Assembly (NCBI GenBank): GCA_000433175.1
Contig: HF986654.1
Span: 1 to 46,418 of the forward strand
DNA from: Prevotella sp. CAG:1058
Lineage (GTDB): Bacteria > Bacteroidota > Bacteroidia > Bacteroidales > Bacteroidaceae
Direction of reading: 5' to 3'
Length of the DNA stretch: 46,418 nt
The notes below the pieces were generated by a model. The model ran no database searches and was not told where the DNA came from. It was given only the letters and a program-made list of their open reading frames with translations. Position numbers and translations under genes: made by a program. This document shows, in pieces, positions 25,894-34,508 of this stretch (position 1 is its first letter; each line of letters begins with the position of its first letter).

Positions 25894-26281
25894 GCAGGAA
25901 CACCGCACAGCAAGACTAAAGTACTGATAATCAGCAGATTAATCCAACGCAACATACCAACTGACAAACGCATGGCCAATATGCGGCAAATTGCGTTGCA
26001 AAAGGCCACGTTTTATCAAGCAAAAGGCCGTGTTTCGCGTTCCGAAACACGGCCTTTTGCTTTTATGCCGGTCATGTATGGCAATCTGATATTAAATCCA
26101 ACACTCCCAACAATGCACCATACCATACAACGGAGCATAAATAAACAGTATCAATATACAGTCCGGCAAATCAGCACAATGCCGTTGCAAAAGAAAACAC
26201 AGATACGGAATCACATTCCGCCACCATGTTTAAATTCCACAAAACACAGCAAAAACAACGCTCACCGGAGCACGTAATAAA
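25894..26281. other. Intergenic region between two convergent genes, with repeat locus C
   Basis: No gene is seen. It holds the long hairpin at 26020-26060 and part of the AAAAGG repeat family. The rest is plain AT-rich sequence. Confidence 0.5.
25991..26064. repeat. AAAAGG/CCTTTT palindromic repeat, locus C, with an 18-bp perfect hairpin
   Basis: A first unit GCAAAAGGCCACGTTTT starts near 25998. Then GCAAAAGGCCGTGTTTCG (26020-26037) pairs perfectly with its complement at 26043-26060, leaving a 5-nt loop, and TTTTA follows. The hairpin could terminate transcription from the TPR gene on the plus strand; the TPR stop is about 125 bp upstream. Confidence 0.75.
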
Positions 26282-27544
26282 TTACAGGAATGGACTTAAC
26301 AGATGGGCAAACCAGCCTACAAACTTTTTCCACGGCGAACGCCATTTGTCCCATACTTCCTCGGTCAACTTAAATGAATCCGCCTTGTCCCTGTCGAACA
26401 TGTCGCTAAGCTCCTTTGTCGTACAAGGGTCTACTATTACGGCGTTCTCCTCGTAATCAAAATTGAGGCTCCTTGAATTAAGGTTCGCACTGCCCACCGT
26501 GCAGAAACGCCCGTCGACCATTATAATCTTGGAATGATGGAATCCTTTCTTGTATATCCAAATATCGGCGCCGTGTTTCATCAATTTGTGCACATTGTAG
26601 AACACGCAGTCGGGAGTCAAAGGAATATCGCTTTTCTCAGACACCATTATCTCGACCTTAACCCCGCGCTTAACGGCATTGCGCAAAGCCCGTTTAAGAG
26701 TCCGGTTTAGCGTGAAATAAGGATTCACTAACTTTATGCTGTCTTTAGCCCCGTTGATGGCGTCGGTATAAAACTTCCTTATTATCCCGTTTGTCGTCCT
26801 TGGCTCGCGGTTTATTATGCCCACCATTTTTCTTCCTGCCGTGGCACAAGTATCAGGCTTCAACCCAGAGAAAGCTTCTTCATCATTATATCCACGGTAA
26901 TATTTTTCACCTCCAATATTCTGCTTCGACACCTTGTTCCACATCTTAAGGAATATGTCCTGCAAGGTGTTGACTTCGTCACCCTCTATACGGCAGTGCA
27001 TGTCGCGCCACTCCCCCACATCTTCTGTACCGGTAATATAATAATCTGCTACGTTCATACCGCCCGTATAGGCAATATTTCCGTCAATTACGACAATCTT
27101 GCGGTGGTCGCGGTGGAACACATGGTTAATCCAAGGGAAGCGGATAGGGTCGAATTCATATATCTCAATTCCCATCGAGCGTATCTTTTCCAAGTGCTCT
27201 TTCTTTAAGGGACGATTGTTTGAATCGTTACCGAAACCATCGAAAAGCGCACGCACCTCAACACCTTCGGCAGCCTTCTCGGCAAGCAAGTTGAAGAGCA
27301 GCGAAGCAATGGAATCATTCCGGAAATTAAAATATTCAAGATGAATGCTGCTGCGTGCCTGGCGTATTGCTTTAAACATATCGTCAAACTTTTCCTGCCC
27401 ACTCATAAGTAAAACAACAGAATTGTTATGCGAGAATGTCACACCTTCATCACGCAATCCGCTAACAATCAAAGAATCTGAAGTCTGCGCCTTCAATGCA
27501 CAACAAAACAGCGCACACATCAACACAACAAACAATCTTCTCAT
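26282..27544 (-). CDS. Exported phospholipase D / cardiolipin-synthase-like protein
   Basis: A 420-residue protein with two complete HKD motifs, H147-K149-D154 (HRKIVVID) and H337-K339-D344 (HSKIIMVD), each followed by the usual Gly-Ser/Gly-Met-Asn segment (TGGMNVAD, GSANLNSRSLN). The ends resemble bacterial cardiolipin synthases, including a C-terminal SPWKKFVGWFAHLLSPFL. In place of the two N-terminal membrane helices of classical Cls there is a cleavable signal peptide (1-20, CALKAQ), so the enzyme should act in the periplasm. Cardiolipin synthesis or phospholipid hydrolysis are both possible. It is a single gene, convergent with the TPR operon. Confidence 0.88.
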   Translation of the reverse strand: MRRLFVVLMCALFCCALKAQTSDSLIVSGLRDEGVTFSHNNSVVLLMSGQEKFDDMFKAIRQARSSIHLEYFNFRNDSIASLLFNLLAEKAAEGVEVRALFDGFGNDSNNRPLKKEHLEKIRSMGIEIYEFDPIRFPWINHVFHRDHRKIVVIDGNIAYTGGMNVADYYITGTEDVGEWRDMHCRIEGDEVNTLQDIFLKMWNKVSKQNIGGEKYYRGYNDEEAFSGLKPDTCATAGRKMVGIINREPRTTNGIIRKFYTDAINGAKDSIKLVNPYFTLNRTLKRALRNAVKRGVKVEIMVSEKSDIPLTPDCVFYNVHKLMKHGADIWIYKKGFHHSKIIMVDGRFCTVGSANLNSRSLNFDYEENAVIVDPCTTKELSDMFDRDKADSFKLTEEVWDKWRSPWKKFVGWFAHLLSPFL

Positions 27545-27847
27545 ACCTTATTTCATTATGGTCATATCAATTACTTAACAAAATCAGAAACAGCAAAGCC
27601 TGTATCCCAAGACGCGCCAAACCTATTTCATACGGTAATTGGCACGTACCAATATTCATAGCAAACGCTACGGGAACATCTCAGTTTCCATCCGACGGAC
27701 CATGAATCACGGCACTTTATAGAAAACCGGATGAGCCTCGAAAGTTTCGACATTTTGCATCAAGGCTGCAAAGTTATTCAAATTGTTCGATTATTCCAAA
27801 TATTTAACACATATTACCGGCAAAATGTAAAACACTCTCATTTACCT
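27545..27847. other. Intergenic region between divergent genes
   Basis: No gene or strong structure is seen apart from the beta-barrel promoter at its right edge. Several short open frames are present but have no family resemblance. Confidence 0.45.
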
Positions 27848-27878
27848 TTTGCAATATCTTAATTTATCCGTATATTTG
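27848..27878 (+). promoter_or_regulatory. Promoter of the small beta-barrel gene
   Basis: TTTG (27848-27851), exactly 19 bp, TATATTTG (27871-27878). This is a perfect match to the Bacteroidetes consensus. The leader would be about 60 nt and ends in AAAAAAGGAAAGAAA before the ATG. Confidence 0.85.
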
Positions 27879-27944
27879 CACATCACAATATGTGAAAAAA
27901 ACTACAAAGTAATTATTATTGTATAACTTAAAAAAGGAAAGAAA

Positions 27945-28484
27945 ATGAAAAAGATCATTATGACACTTGTAGTCGCTTTGTTTACAATAGGCGCAAGCGC
28001 TCAAGTTTATTTGGGCGGCAATGTCGGAATTGCAAGCGTTGACAACGGCGACGACGACGATGAAACGATTTACAGCCTGTTGCCTGAAGTAGGTTATAAG
28101 TTCAACAACGAATGGGCTGCCGGTGTTTTGTTCGGATGGTCTAAGGGAGACCTTTCATACGTAGACAACGGACTGGGCTTCAGCGGAACCACAAATACAT
28201 TTGAAATCAATCCGTACGCACGCTACACATTCCTGCAGGGCAAACTTGTCAACGTATTCTGCGAAGGCGGATTCGGATACAAGCACTACAATGGAATTGG
28301 CGACGAATACTCAATCGGCATCAAACCGGGTATTGAGTTGAAACTTGACAAATTCAGCCTTATTGCCCGTGTTGGTTTCATCGGATACCAGAAGGTTGAC
28401 CTTGACCACGGAGGCGAAGCAAGCGTTTGGGGAATGGACTTCGACAGCAACAATATTTCATTAGGTGTTTATTATAACTTCTAA
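27945..28484 (+). CDS. Small outer-membrane beta-barrel protein
   Basis: A 179-residue protein with a clear signal peptide (1-20, MKKIIMTLVVALFTIGASAQ). The rest alternates short amphipathic strands with Gly/Asn/Asp turns, predicting about eight strands, and ends in SLGVYYNF with the C-terminal Phe that Bam-inserted barrels usually have. It matches the general porin-like/OmpA-barrel (PF13505-like) class without a periplasmic peptidoglycan domain. A perfect promoter (27848-27878) and a strong terminator (28516-28575) suggest a highly expressed single-gene unit. The specific role is unknown. Confidence 0.88.
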   Translation: MKKIIMTLVVALFTIGASAQVYLGGNVGIASVDNGDDDDETIYSLLPEVGYKFNNEWAAGVLFGWSKGDLSYVDNGLGFSGTTNTFEINPYARYTFLQGKLVNVFCEGGFGYKHYNGIGDEYSIGIKPGIELKLDKFSLIARVGFIGYQKVDLDHGGEASVWGMDFDSNNISLGVYYNF

Positions 28485-28515
28485 TTTGCGAAGAAGCTGA
28501 AAAGTTGAAATAAAT

Positions 28516-28575
28516 AAAGTAAGGGAGCTTGAGACTGGTGATATAATTCAATCAGATTTCAAGCTCCCTTACTTT
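28516..28575. terminator. Bidirectional terminator between the beta-barrel gene and queC
   Basis: A perfect 17-bp stem, AAAGTAAGGGAGCTTGA (28516-28532) with its complement (28559-28575), and a 26-nt loop. It stands between convergent genes, 32 bp past one stop and 20 bp past the other. Confidence 0.9.
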
Positions 28576-28594
28576 TGTACACTATATCCTCGAA

Positions 28595-29248
28595 TTAATC
28601 TTCATATTCCGTCTTGTCCTCGATGCCTGCATCCCTAAGGGCTTCCTTACGCTCAACACACGTGCCGCACTTGCCACAATGCACTTCACCACCTTTGTAA
28701 CAGCTCCACGTCTCCGAATAATCTATACCCAGCTTCTTTCCACGCAAGGCAATATCAGTCTTGGTCAAGTCGGTATATGGTGCCAGTACTTCAATACCAG
28801 GATAAGTTCCGGCCTTTGACGCCTCGCTCATCGCCTGTACAAACTCCGGACGGCAGTCCGGGTATATTGCGTGGTCTCCACCGTGGTTGGCCATCATCAC
28901 ATACTTCAGTCCTTCGCTCTCAGCTATACCAACAGCTATCGAAAGCATTATTCCGTTACGGAACGGTACTACGGTCGACTTCATGTTCTCATCTGCATAG
29001 TGGCCTTCAGGTATAGCTTCAGCACCACTAAGCAAAGAACTTTTGAAATACTCGTGCATGAAACCCAGCTTAATGACAATATGTTTTATTCCAAGACGTG
29101 AACAATGCAACTCAGCAAAACGTATCTCACGTGCGTTATGGTTACTGCCATAATCAAAGGAAATACCCAAGGCTATGCGGTCTTTCATCTCGTAAAGCAA
29201 CGTCGTACTATCCATTCCGCCGCTGATTATTATAACTGAATCTTTCAT
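28595..29248 (-). CDS. queC: 7-cyano-7-deazaguanine synthase
   Basis: This ATP-dependent enzyme makes preQ0 from 7-carboxy-7-deazaguanine in the queuosine pathway. From MKDSVIIIS it is 217 residues, with the PP-loop SGGMDS (9-14), MVLSIAVG-type core (NGIMLSIAVGIAESE) and a C-terminal zinc site of four Cys (SCYKGGEVHCGKCGTC). The frame opens at 29281, but that lies inside the -7 box, so 29248 is the start. No preQ1 riboswitch was recognised upstream, and no other que gene is next to it. Confidence 0.96.
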   Translation of the reverse strand: MKDSVIIISGGMDSTTLLYEMKDRIALGISFDYGSNHNAREIRFAELHCSRLGIKHIVIKLGFMHEYFKSSLLSGAEAIPEGHYADENMKSTVVPFRNGIMLSIAVGIAESEGLKYVMMANHGGDHAIYPDCRPEFVQAMSEASKAGTYPGIEVLAPYTDLTKTDIALRGKKLGIDYSETWSCYKGGEVHCGKCGTCVERKEALRDAGIEDKTEYED

Positions 29249-29278
29249 TATAAAAATTATATATTTCTTAAAGCCGTA

Positions 29279-29308
29279 CAAAGGTAATCCTTTTATTTGA
29301 AAATCAAA
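29279..29308 (-). promoter_or_regulatory. Promoter of queC
   Basis: On the minus strand TTTG (29305-29308), 18 bp, TACCTTTG (29279-29286). It is close to consensus and ends about 31 bp before the start codon. Confidence 0.7.
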
Positions 29309-29652
29309 AACAGCAATAGGTTAAGAATTAAGAATTTACAAACTACGGAGCCATCACCTATCAACATGGATTACAATAACAGCCTTTTACCGGAAATAAA
29401 TCGCCTATTTCACATATAAATGCAAAGCAGACATTACATTACAACAACTACCATGCCAAAAATCATAAAATTATCGCAAATACATTAACCCGTATCAGCT
29501 AAAATCACTATATTTGCATGGAAAATCAAGATAAGACAAGCAAAAGCGAATGGCTATCCACATAGCCCGACATGTAGCAGAACAATAGGACAAGGCATGG
29601 ACAAAAGTACTTTTGTTACATTTTATACTTCAATATAAATTCTAAGGTAAAT
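29309..29652. other. Intergenic region upstream of pgk with two candidate -7 boxes and a palindrome
   Basis: TATATTTG at 29509-29516 and TACTTTTG at 29608-29615 are both possible -7 boxes for pgk, neither with a clear TTTG at -33. The second lies inside a perfect 16-bp palindrome, ACAAAAGTACTTTTGT (29601-29616). Nothing else is seen. Confidence 0.45.
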
Positions 29653-30900
29653 ATGAAAATCGATCAATTCAACTTTGCCGGAAAGAAGGCAATCGTGCGC
29701 GTTGACTTCAACGTGCCATTGGACGAAAACGGAAACGTAACTGACACGACCCGCATCCGCGGCGCACTCCCGACTCTCAAGAAGATACTGGCCGACGGCG
29801 GCAGCGTTATCATGATGAGCCACATGGGCAAGCCCAAGGGCAAAGTAAATCCCAAACTCTCTCTGAGCCAAATCGTTAAGAACGTATCTGAACTTCTCGG
29901 TGTGGAAGTTAAGTTCGCTCCCGATTGCGCTAACGCCGATAAAGAGGCTTCTGAACTGAAACCAGGTGAAGCCCTGCTGCTCGAAAACCTGCGTTTTTAC
30001 CCTGAAGAGGAAGGCAAACCCGTAGGCATCGACAAGGAAGACCCGAAATACGACGAGGCTAAGAAGGCAATGAAAGAAAGCCAGAAGACATTTGCCAAGA
30101 AACTTGCTTCATACGCTGACTGCTATGTAATGGACGCATTCGGAACTGCCCACCGCAAGCATGCATCAACTGCCGTCATCGACGAATATTTTGACAAAGA
30201 CCACAAAATGCTGGGCTACCTCATGGAAAAAGAGGTTAAAGCTGTTGACAACGTGCTCAGTGACATCAAGCGTCCGTTCACAGCCATCATGGGTGGCTCT
30301 AAGGTTTCTACAAAGATCGGCATAATCGAGAACCTGCTCGGCAAGGTTGACAACCTGATTCTCTGCGGAGGCATGACTTATACTTTCGCTAAGGCACAGG
30401 GCGGCCAGATTGGCAAGTCTATCTGCGAGGATGACAAGCTCGACGTGGCTCTCGACGTAATCAAGAAGGCAAAGGAGAACGGCGTAAACCTCGTACTCGG
30501 AACTGACTGCATCGCTGCTGACAATTTCGCCAACGACGCTAATACGCAAGTTTGCCCTGCCAACAACATTCCTGAGGGATGGGAAGGTCTCGACGCAGGT
30601 CCTGAAACACGCAAGGCTTTCGCTGAAGCAATCAAGGGGGCAAAGACTATTCTGTGGAACGGTCCTGCCGGCGTATTCGAGTTCGACAACTTCATCGGCG
30701 GTTCAAAGGCTATCGCTGACGCAATTGCCGAGGCTACCGCTAACGGCGCATTCTCACTCATCGGCGGTGGTGATTCCGTTGCCTGCATCAACAAGTTCGG
30801 CATGGCAGACAAGGTATCATACATCTCTACTGGTGGTGGAGCATTGCTTGAAGCAATCGAAGGCAAGGTGCTTCCGGGCGTTGCCGCCATCGAAGCATAA
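29653..30900 (+). CDS. pgk: Phosphoglycerate kinase
   Basis: A glycolytic enzyme interconverting 1,3-bisphosphoglycerate with ADP and 3-phosphoglycerate with ATP, in the cytoplasm. The 415 residues cover the whole two-domain fold: [13 protein letters not shown] (substrate-binding N-domain), [28 protein letters not shown], the hinge and nucleotide domain with [13 protein letters not shown] and the Gly-rich [17 protein letters not shown] followed by [15 protein letters not shown]. Nothing is missing. It is a single-gene unit closed by a GNRA-loop terminator. Confidence 0.98.
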   Translation: MKIDQFNFAGKKAIVRVDFNVPLDENGNVTDTTRIRGALPTLKKILADGGSVIMMSHMGKPKGKVNPKLSLSQIVKNVSELLGVEVKFAPDCANADKEASELKPGEALLLENLRFYPEEEGKPVGIDKEDPKYDEAKKAMKESQKTFAKKLASYADCYVMDAFGTAHRKHASTAVIDEYFDKDHKMLGYLMEKEVKAVDNVLSDIKRPFTAIMGGSKVSTKIGIIENLLGKVDNLILCGGMTYTFAKAQGGQIGKSICEDDKLDVALDVIKKAKENGVNLVLGTDCIAADNFANDANTQVCPANNIPEGWEGLDAGPETRKAFAEAIKGAKTILWNGPAGVFEFDNFIGGSKAIADAIAEATANGAFSLIGGGDSVACINKFGMADKVSYISTGGGALLEAIEGKVLPGVAAIEA

Positions 30901-30953
30901 TCAGTTGTCAAATGTTATATAAAACAAAGTGATTTTGTATCATAGTGATTTGG

Positions 30954-30987
30954 AAGCAGTTGTTCCGTGAGGAACGGCTGCTTTTTT
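30954..30987 (+). terminator. Terminator of pgk
   Basis: A 13-bp stem (30954-30966 with 30971-30983, including two G-U pairs) closed by the tetraloop GTGA and followed by six T. It is 53 bp past the pgk stop. Confidence 0.92.
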
Positions 30988-31186
30988 CATCACGCCGCAC
31001 TTACGCCGAATCAGGCTTTCACGCGAAAGGGCCATGCCACGCACAAGGCGCGTACCAGCCTATGGTAAGGAAACAGCTTGCCTGCGCCCCGGAAACAAGC
31101 TGTTCCACAAACTGGGAAAAGCTGTTTCAGAGGCGCAAGCAAGCATGCGACTGAAAATACGGGATGATTTTGGGTTGAGCGGCAGA

Positions 31187-32023
31187 TTATTTGGCCGGCA
31201 CGTAGCCGCTCTTCATCACGATTTGCTGGCCCTTGGGTGAAAGAAGGAATCTTATGAACGGCTCTACTACGCCGGCCTTATCGGCCGTATAATAGTAATA
31301 AAGCTCACGGATTATCGGATAAATATGACGGCGCCCCATTTCCATGGTTGGATAAACAAAATGTTTCCCGTCGTATGATACCTTTATAGCTTTTACATTC
31401 TTATTGATGTACGCCATGCCTACATAACCTATAGCCCCAAGAGTCTGACTGACCGACTGGATAACAGCCCCCGTAGCAGGCATGGAAAGCACTCCGGCCA
31501 TATAGTTTTTCTCATGCAGTACGCTCGTCTTGAAAAACTCATACGTGCCCGACGACGTCTCGCGCGAATAAACTATTATCTTAAGGTCGGGTCCGTACTT
31601 ACCTGTATAATAATCTTTCACTTGGTTCCAGTTTGTGATCTTCCCACGGAAAATCGCTTCAAGCTGCTCGCGCGTGAGATGCGATATGGGATTGTTCGGG
31701 TTCACTATCACTGCAAGTGCGTCATAAGCCACAACAGCCTCACGCAGCTGCTTGCCGCTTTCGCTTATCTTTACACGTTCGTTGAATTTTATCGAGCGCG
31801 ACGCCATCGCAATGTCGGTAGTGCCGTCCATCAGGGCGGATATGCCCACGCCCGACCCTCCGCCGGTCACTGTGACACGCGCCTGCGGATTAAGCTTCAT
31901 GTAAACCTCAGCACCTTCTTGCGACACAGGCAGCACCGTGTCGCTGCCCTTTATCTTCTGGCCTGCGGCGCTCACGGAAACAGCCGACGCCAAAGCAACG
32001 ATTAAAAGTCTTAAACTTCTCAT
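31187..32023 (-). CDS. pstS: Phosphate-binding protein of the Pst transporter
   Basis: A 278-residue periplasmic phosphate-binding protein with signal peptide 1-20 (SVSAAGQK; no lipobox Cys). Phosphate-contact segments are KGSDTVLPV (25-33), TGGGSGVGISALMDGTTDIAMASR (53-76) and SRETSSGTYEFF (about 152-163). It hands phosphate to PstCA. It is transcribed away from pstC, and the shared region carries Pho-box repeats on both sides. Confidence 0.95.
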   Translation of the reverse strand: MRSLRLLIVALASAVSVSAAGQKIKGSDTVLPVSQEGAEVYMKLNPQARVTVTGGGSGVGISALMDGTTDIAMASRSIKFNERVKISESGKQLREAVVAYDALAVIVNPNNPISHLTREQLEAIFRGKITNWNQVKDYYTGKYGPDLKIIVYSRETSSGTYEFFKTSVLHEKNYMAGVLSMPATGAVIQSVSQTLGAIGYVGMAYINKNVKAIKVSYDGKHFVYPTMEMGRRHIYPIIRELYYYYTADKAGVVEPFIRFLLSPKGQQIVMKSGYVPAK

Positions 32024-32050
32024 TTTCCTTTTGTTTTATGTTTTCAGCTG

Positions 32051-32107
32051 CGAAATAACATCTTCGTATTTTCATTGCGGTTACACATGTGTTACATTCA
32101 GGCTACA
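32051..32107 (-). promoter_or_regulatory. Pho-box array and weak -7 box for pstS
   Basis: On the minus strand TGTAGCC (32101-32107), TGTAACA (32090-32096) and TGTAACC (32079-32085) repeat with an exact 11-bp period, with a degenerate fourth half-site TGAAAAT at 32068-32074. TTATTTCG (32051-32058) would be a weak -7 box. Seven-base repeats with 4-bp gaps are the known layout of PhoB sites. Confidence 0.65.
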
Positions 32108-32126
32108 ACGCATTCAAGCCGCCCGC

Positions 32127-32183
32127 TGTAACATCAATGTAACCTGCGTGTCACACGTTCGTTACGATTATGCCCTACTTTTG
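32127..32183 (+). promoter_or_regulatory. Pho-box array and promoter for pstC-pstA-pstB-phoU
   Basis: TGTAACA (32127), TGTAACC (32138), TGTCACA (32149) and CGTTACG (32160) repeat every 11 bp. The last half-site ends 9 bp before TACTTTTG (32176-32183), so the array covers the -33 position, where an activator such as PhoB would contact polymerase. Confidence 0.75.
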
Positions 32184-32212
32184 CCTGCGGAAACGTGAAA
32201 TAGCAGACGATT

Positions 32213-33400
32213 ATGAAAAAAATTCTTGAGAAGATAGTAACTGGAGTGATTACGTGCAGCGGTTTCCTGACCAGCGTGATAATACTGCTCATCGTGCTGT
32301 TCTTGTTTTCAGAAGGCTTCGGCCTGTTCTCCCAAAAGACCATTGAGGACGGTTATACGCTGGTAGTAAACAAGGACAACCCCGTAGACAAGCTCAACGC
32401 AAAACAGATTAAGGAAGTTTTTGACGAAGACGTTACCAATTGGAAAGAGGTTGGCGGGAAAGACGAGGAAATCATGCTTTTCCGGTTTGACGACATGCAG
32501 AAGTATTTCAACGAGGAACAATTGGGCAAGAATTACGAAAACGCTTCAGCCTGCATCGAAACCCTTGTCGATAAAAACGAGGGAATCATAGCTTTCGTAC
32601 CAGAAAGTTTCATTAAAGAAAATTTCACAGGCAAGAAGCTTGAAGACCACCGGATATCAGGCAGCGAGGTATTCTTCGGCGGCGAATGGTTCCCTACGGC
32701 CACGCCCGCGCCTCAATTCGGATTCATGCCCCTCGTTCTTGGCACTGTATGGGTTACGGTATTCGCCATATTGTTCGCCTTGCCGTTCGGTTTGGCTGTG
32801 TCAATATACATGTCGGAAGTTGCATCCGAGAAAATGCGCAAAGTGCTGAAGCCCGTCATCGAATTGCTTAACGGCATACCGTCCGTAGTATACGGCTTCT
32901 TCGGCCTTATCGTCATAGTGCCCCTGTTACAAGACGTATTCGGACTGCCTGTCGGCGAAAGCGGACTAGCGGGAGCGTTGGTGCTGGCAATAATGGCGTT
33001 GCCGACAATCATCACCGTAAGCCAGGATGCAATGCTCAACTGCCCGCGCTCGCAACGCGAAGCAAGCCTTGCCCTTGGAGCTTCAAGATGGCAGACTATT
33101 TATAAGGTGGTAATGCCCTACTCCGTTTCAGGCATCACGTCGGCCGTAGTGCTCGGCATCGGCCGCGCCTTCGGAGAGACGATGGCAGTACTGATGGTAA
33201 CCGGCAACGCCGCCGTAATACCACTATCGATTACCGACCCACTGCGCACCATTCCGGCAACAATCGCGGCCGAATTAGGCGAGGCTCCGGCCGGAGGCCC
33301 GCACTACCAATCGCTGTTCTTGCTCGGCGTAGTGCTGTTCTTCATCACGCTCATAATAAACTCAAGCGTTGAATACATATCTGCCAAAAACAAGAAATGA
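32213..33400 (+). CDS. pstC: Phosphate ABC transporter permease with a PstS-like periplasmic insert
   Basis: A 395-residue inner-membrane permease. After helix 1 (about 12-36) comes a soluble segment of about 125 residues before the standard permease domain (about 172-390, coupling helix EASLALGASRWQTIYKVVMP). Part of the insert (56-77, starting NPVDKLNAKQIKEVF and ending VTNW) matches PstS 111-132 in motif order (NPISHLTREQLEAIF ... ITNW), and later GIIAFVPES mimics the PstS GAIGYVGMA segment. The insert therefore looks like a shortened phosphate-binding-protein lobe. E. coli PstC has only a short loop there. Such inserts may be usual in Bacteroidetes. Confidence 0.93.
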   Translation: MKKILEKIVTGVITCSGFLTSVIILLIVLFLFSEGFGLFSQKTIEDGYTLVVNKDNPVDKLNAKQIKEVFDEDVTNWKEVGGKDEEIMLFRFDDMQKYFNEEQLGKNYENASACIETLVDKNEGIIAFVPESFIKENFTGKKLEDHRISGSEVFFGGEWFPTATPAPQFGFMPLVLGTVWVTVFAILFALPFGLAVSIYMSEVASEKMRKVLKPVIELLNGIPSVVYGFFGLIVIVPLLQDVFGLPVGESGLAGALVLAIMALPTIITVSQDAMLNCPRSQREASLALGASRWQTIYKVVMPYSVSGITSAVVLGIGRAFGETMAVLMVTGNAAVIPLSITDPLRTIPATIAAELGEAPAGGPHYQSLFLLGVVLFFITLIINSSVEYISAKNKK

Positions 33401-33491
33401 ACCCATTTAAGCTTTTATCCCCCCCATTCCGGGAATGTTAAAATGAGTCAGACAACCGGATTTACAAATATGAATCATAAAAATAAAAGAC

Positions 33492-34382
33492 ATGGATAGC
33501 GAGAAAATATTACAAGCAGGCAATCACAAAAGTAAAATCTTGTCGGAAAGAATCGCCTTCGGCATTTTCCGTGGATTAAGCGGCGTTATTGTCACAATCT
33601 TATTCGTTATTTTAGCCTTCATCATAATTAAAGGCATAGGAGTGCTCAACTGGGACTTCATCACCACTCCGCCTACCGACGGAATGAAAGGCGGAGGCGT
33701 ATGGCCGGCTATTGTAGGAACGTTCTATTTGATGGTGGGCAGCGCATTGTTTGCGTTCCCATTGGGAATCATGAGCGGCATCTACATGCATGAATACGCA
33801 AAGAGCGGACGCATAGTCAGATTCATCCGCATGATGACCAACAACCTTGCAGGAATCCCGTCGATAGTATTCGGCCTGTTCGGTATGTCACTTTTCGTCA
33901 ACTTCTTCGGTTTCGGCGACAGCATCATCGCAGGATCGCTGACACTCGGACTTCTCGCACTGCCGCTCGTCATAAGGACAACCGAAGAAGCCCTCAAAGC
34001 CATACCCGACAGTTTCAGGGAAGGCAGCCTTGCCCTTGGAGCGACCAAACTACAGACAATACGCAAAGTCATCCTGCCGATGGCCATGCCAAACGTAATC
34101 ACGGGACTGATACTTGCCCTTGGACGCGTATCAGGAGAAACGGCGCCTATCCTCTTCACATGCGCAGCTTATTTCCTCCCGCAACTTCCGGAAAGCATAT
34201 TCGACCAATGCATGGCTCTGCCATACCACCTATACGTGCTCGCAACAAGTGGAACCGATATGGAAAAACAAATTCCGATAGCATACGGCACGGCGTTGGT
34301 GCTTGTAATAATAATACTTTTCGTCAACTTGTTGGCCAACGCCCTGCGCAACTATTTCCAAAACAAGCTGAAGACCAATTAA
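33492..34382 (+). CDS. pstA: Phosphate ABC transporter permease PstA
   Basis: A 296-residue inner-membrane permease, partner of PstC. It has a helix at about 27-50, then the family WDFITTPPTDGMKGGGVWPAIVGT segment, four to five further helices, and the coupling motif EGSLALGATKLQTIRKVILPMAMPN (about 177-201) that contacts PstB. The gap from pstC is 91 bp and holds a small hairpin (ATTCCGGGAAT), but the order and direction support one operon. Confidence 0.96.
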   Translation: MDSEKILQAGNHKSKILSERIAFGIFRGLSGVIVTILFVILAFIIIKGIGVLNWDFITTPPTDGMKGGGVWPAIVGTFYLMVGSALFAFPLGIMSGIYMHEYAKSGRIVRFIRMMTNNLAGIPSIVFGLFGMSLFVNFFGFGDSIIAGSLTLGLLALPLVIRTTEEALKAIPDSFREGSLALGATKLQTIRKVILPMAMPNVITGLILALGRVSGETAPILFTCAAYFLPQLPESIFDQCMALPYHLYVLATSGTDMEKQIPIAYGTALVLVIIILFVNLLANALRNYFQNKLKTN

Positions 34383-34508
34383 CCCCCAACCGATATTTCC
34401 ACATAACAAATTGACTAATTAATTAAGAATTGAAGCGGACTAAGGCTGCACTATTGCAAAGGCAAAATTATCCATTCCCAATCCTGAATTATAAATAAAT
34501 AAAAGAAT

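Noticed and set aside
29249..29400. preQ1 riboswitch before queC
   Set aside because: The promoter lies only about 31 bp before the start codon, leaving no room for an aptamer.
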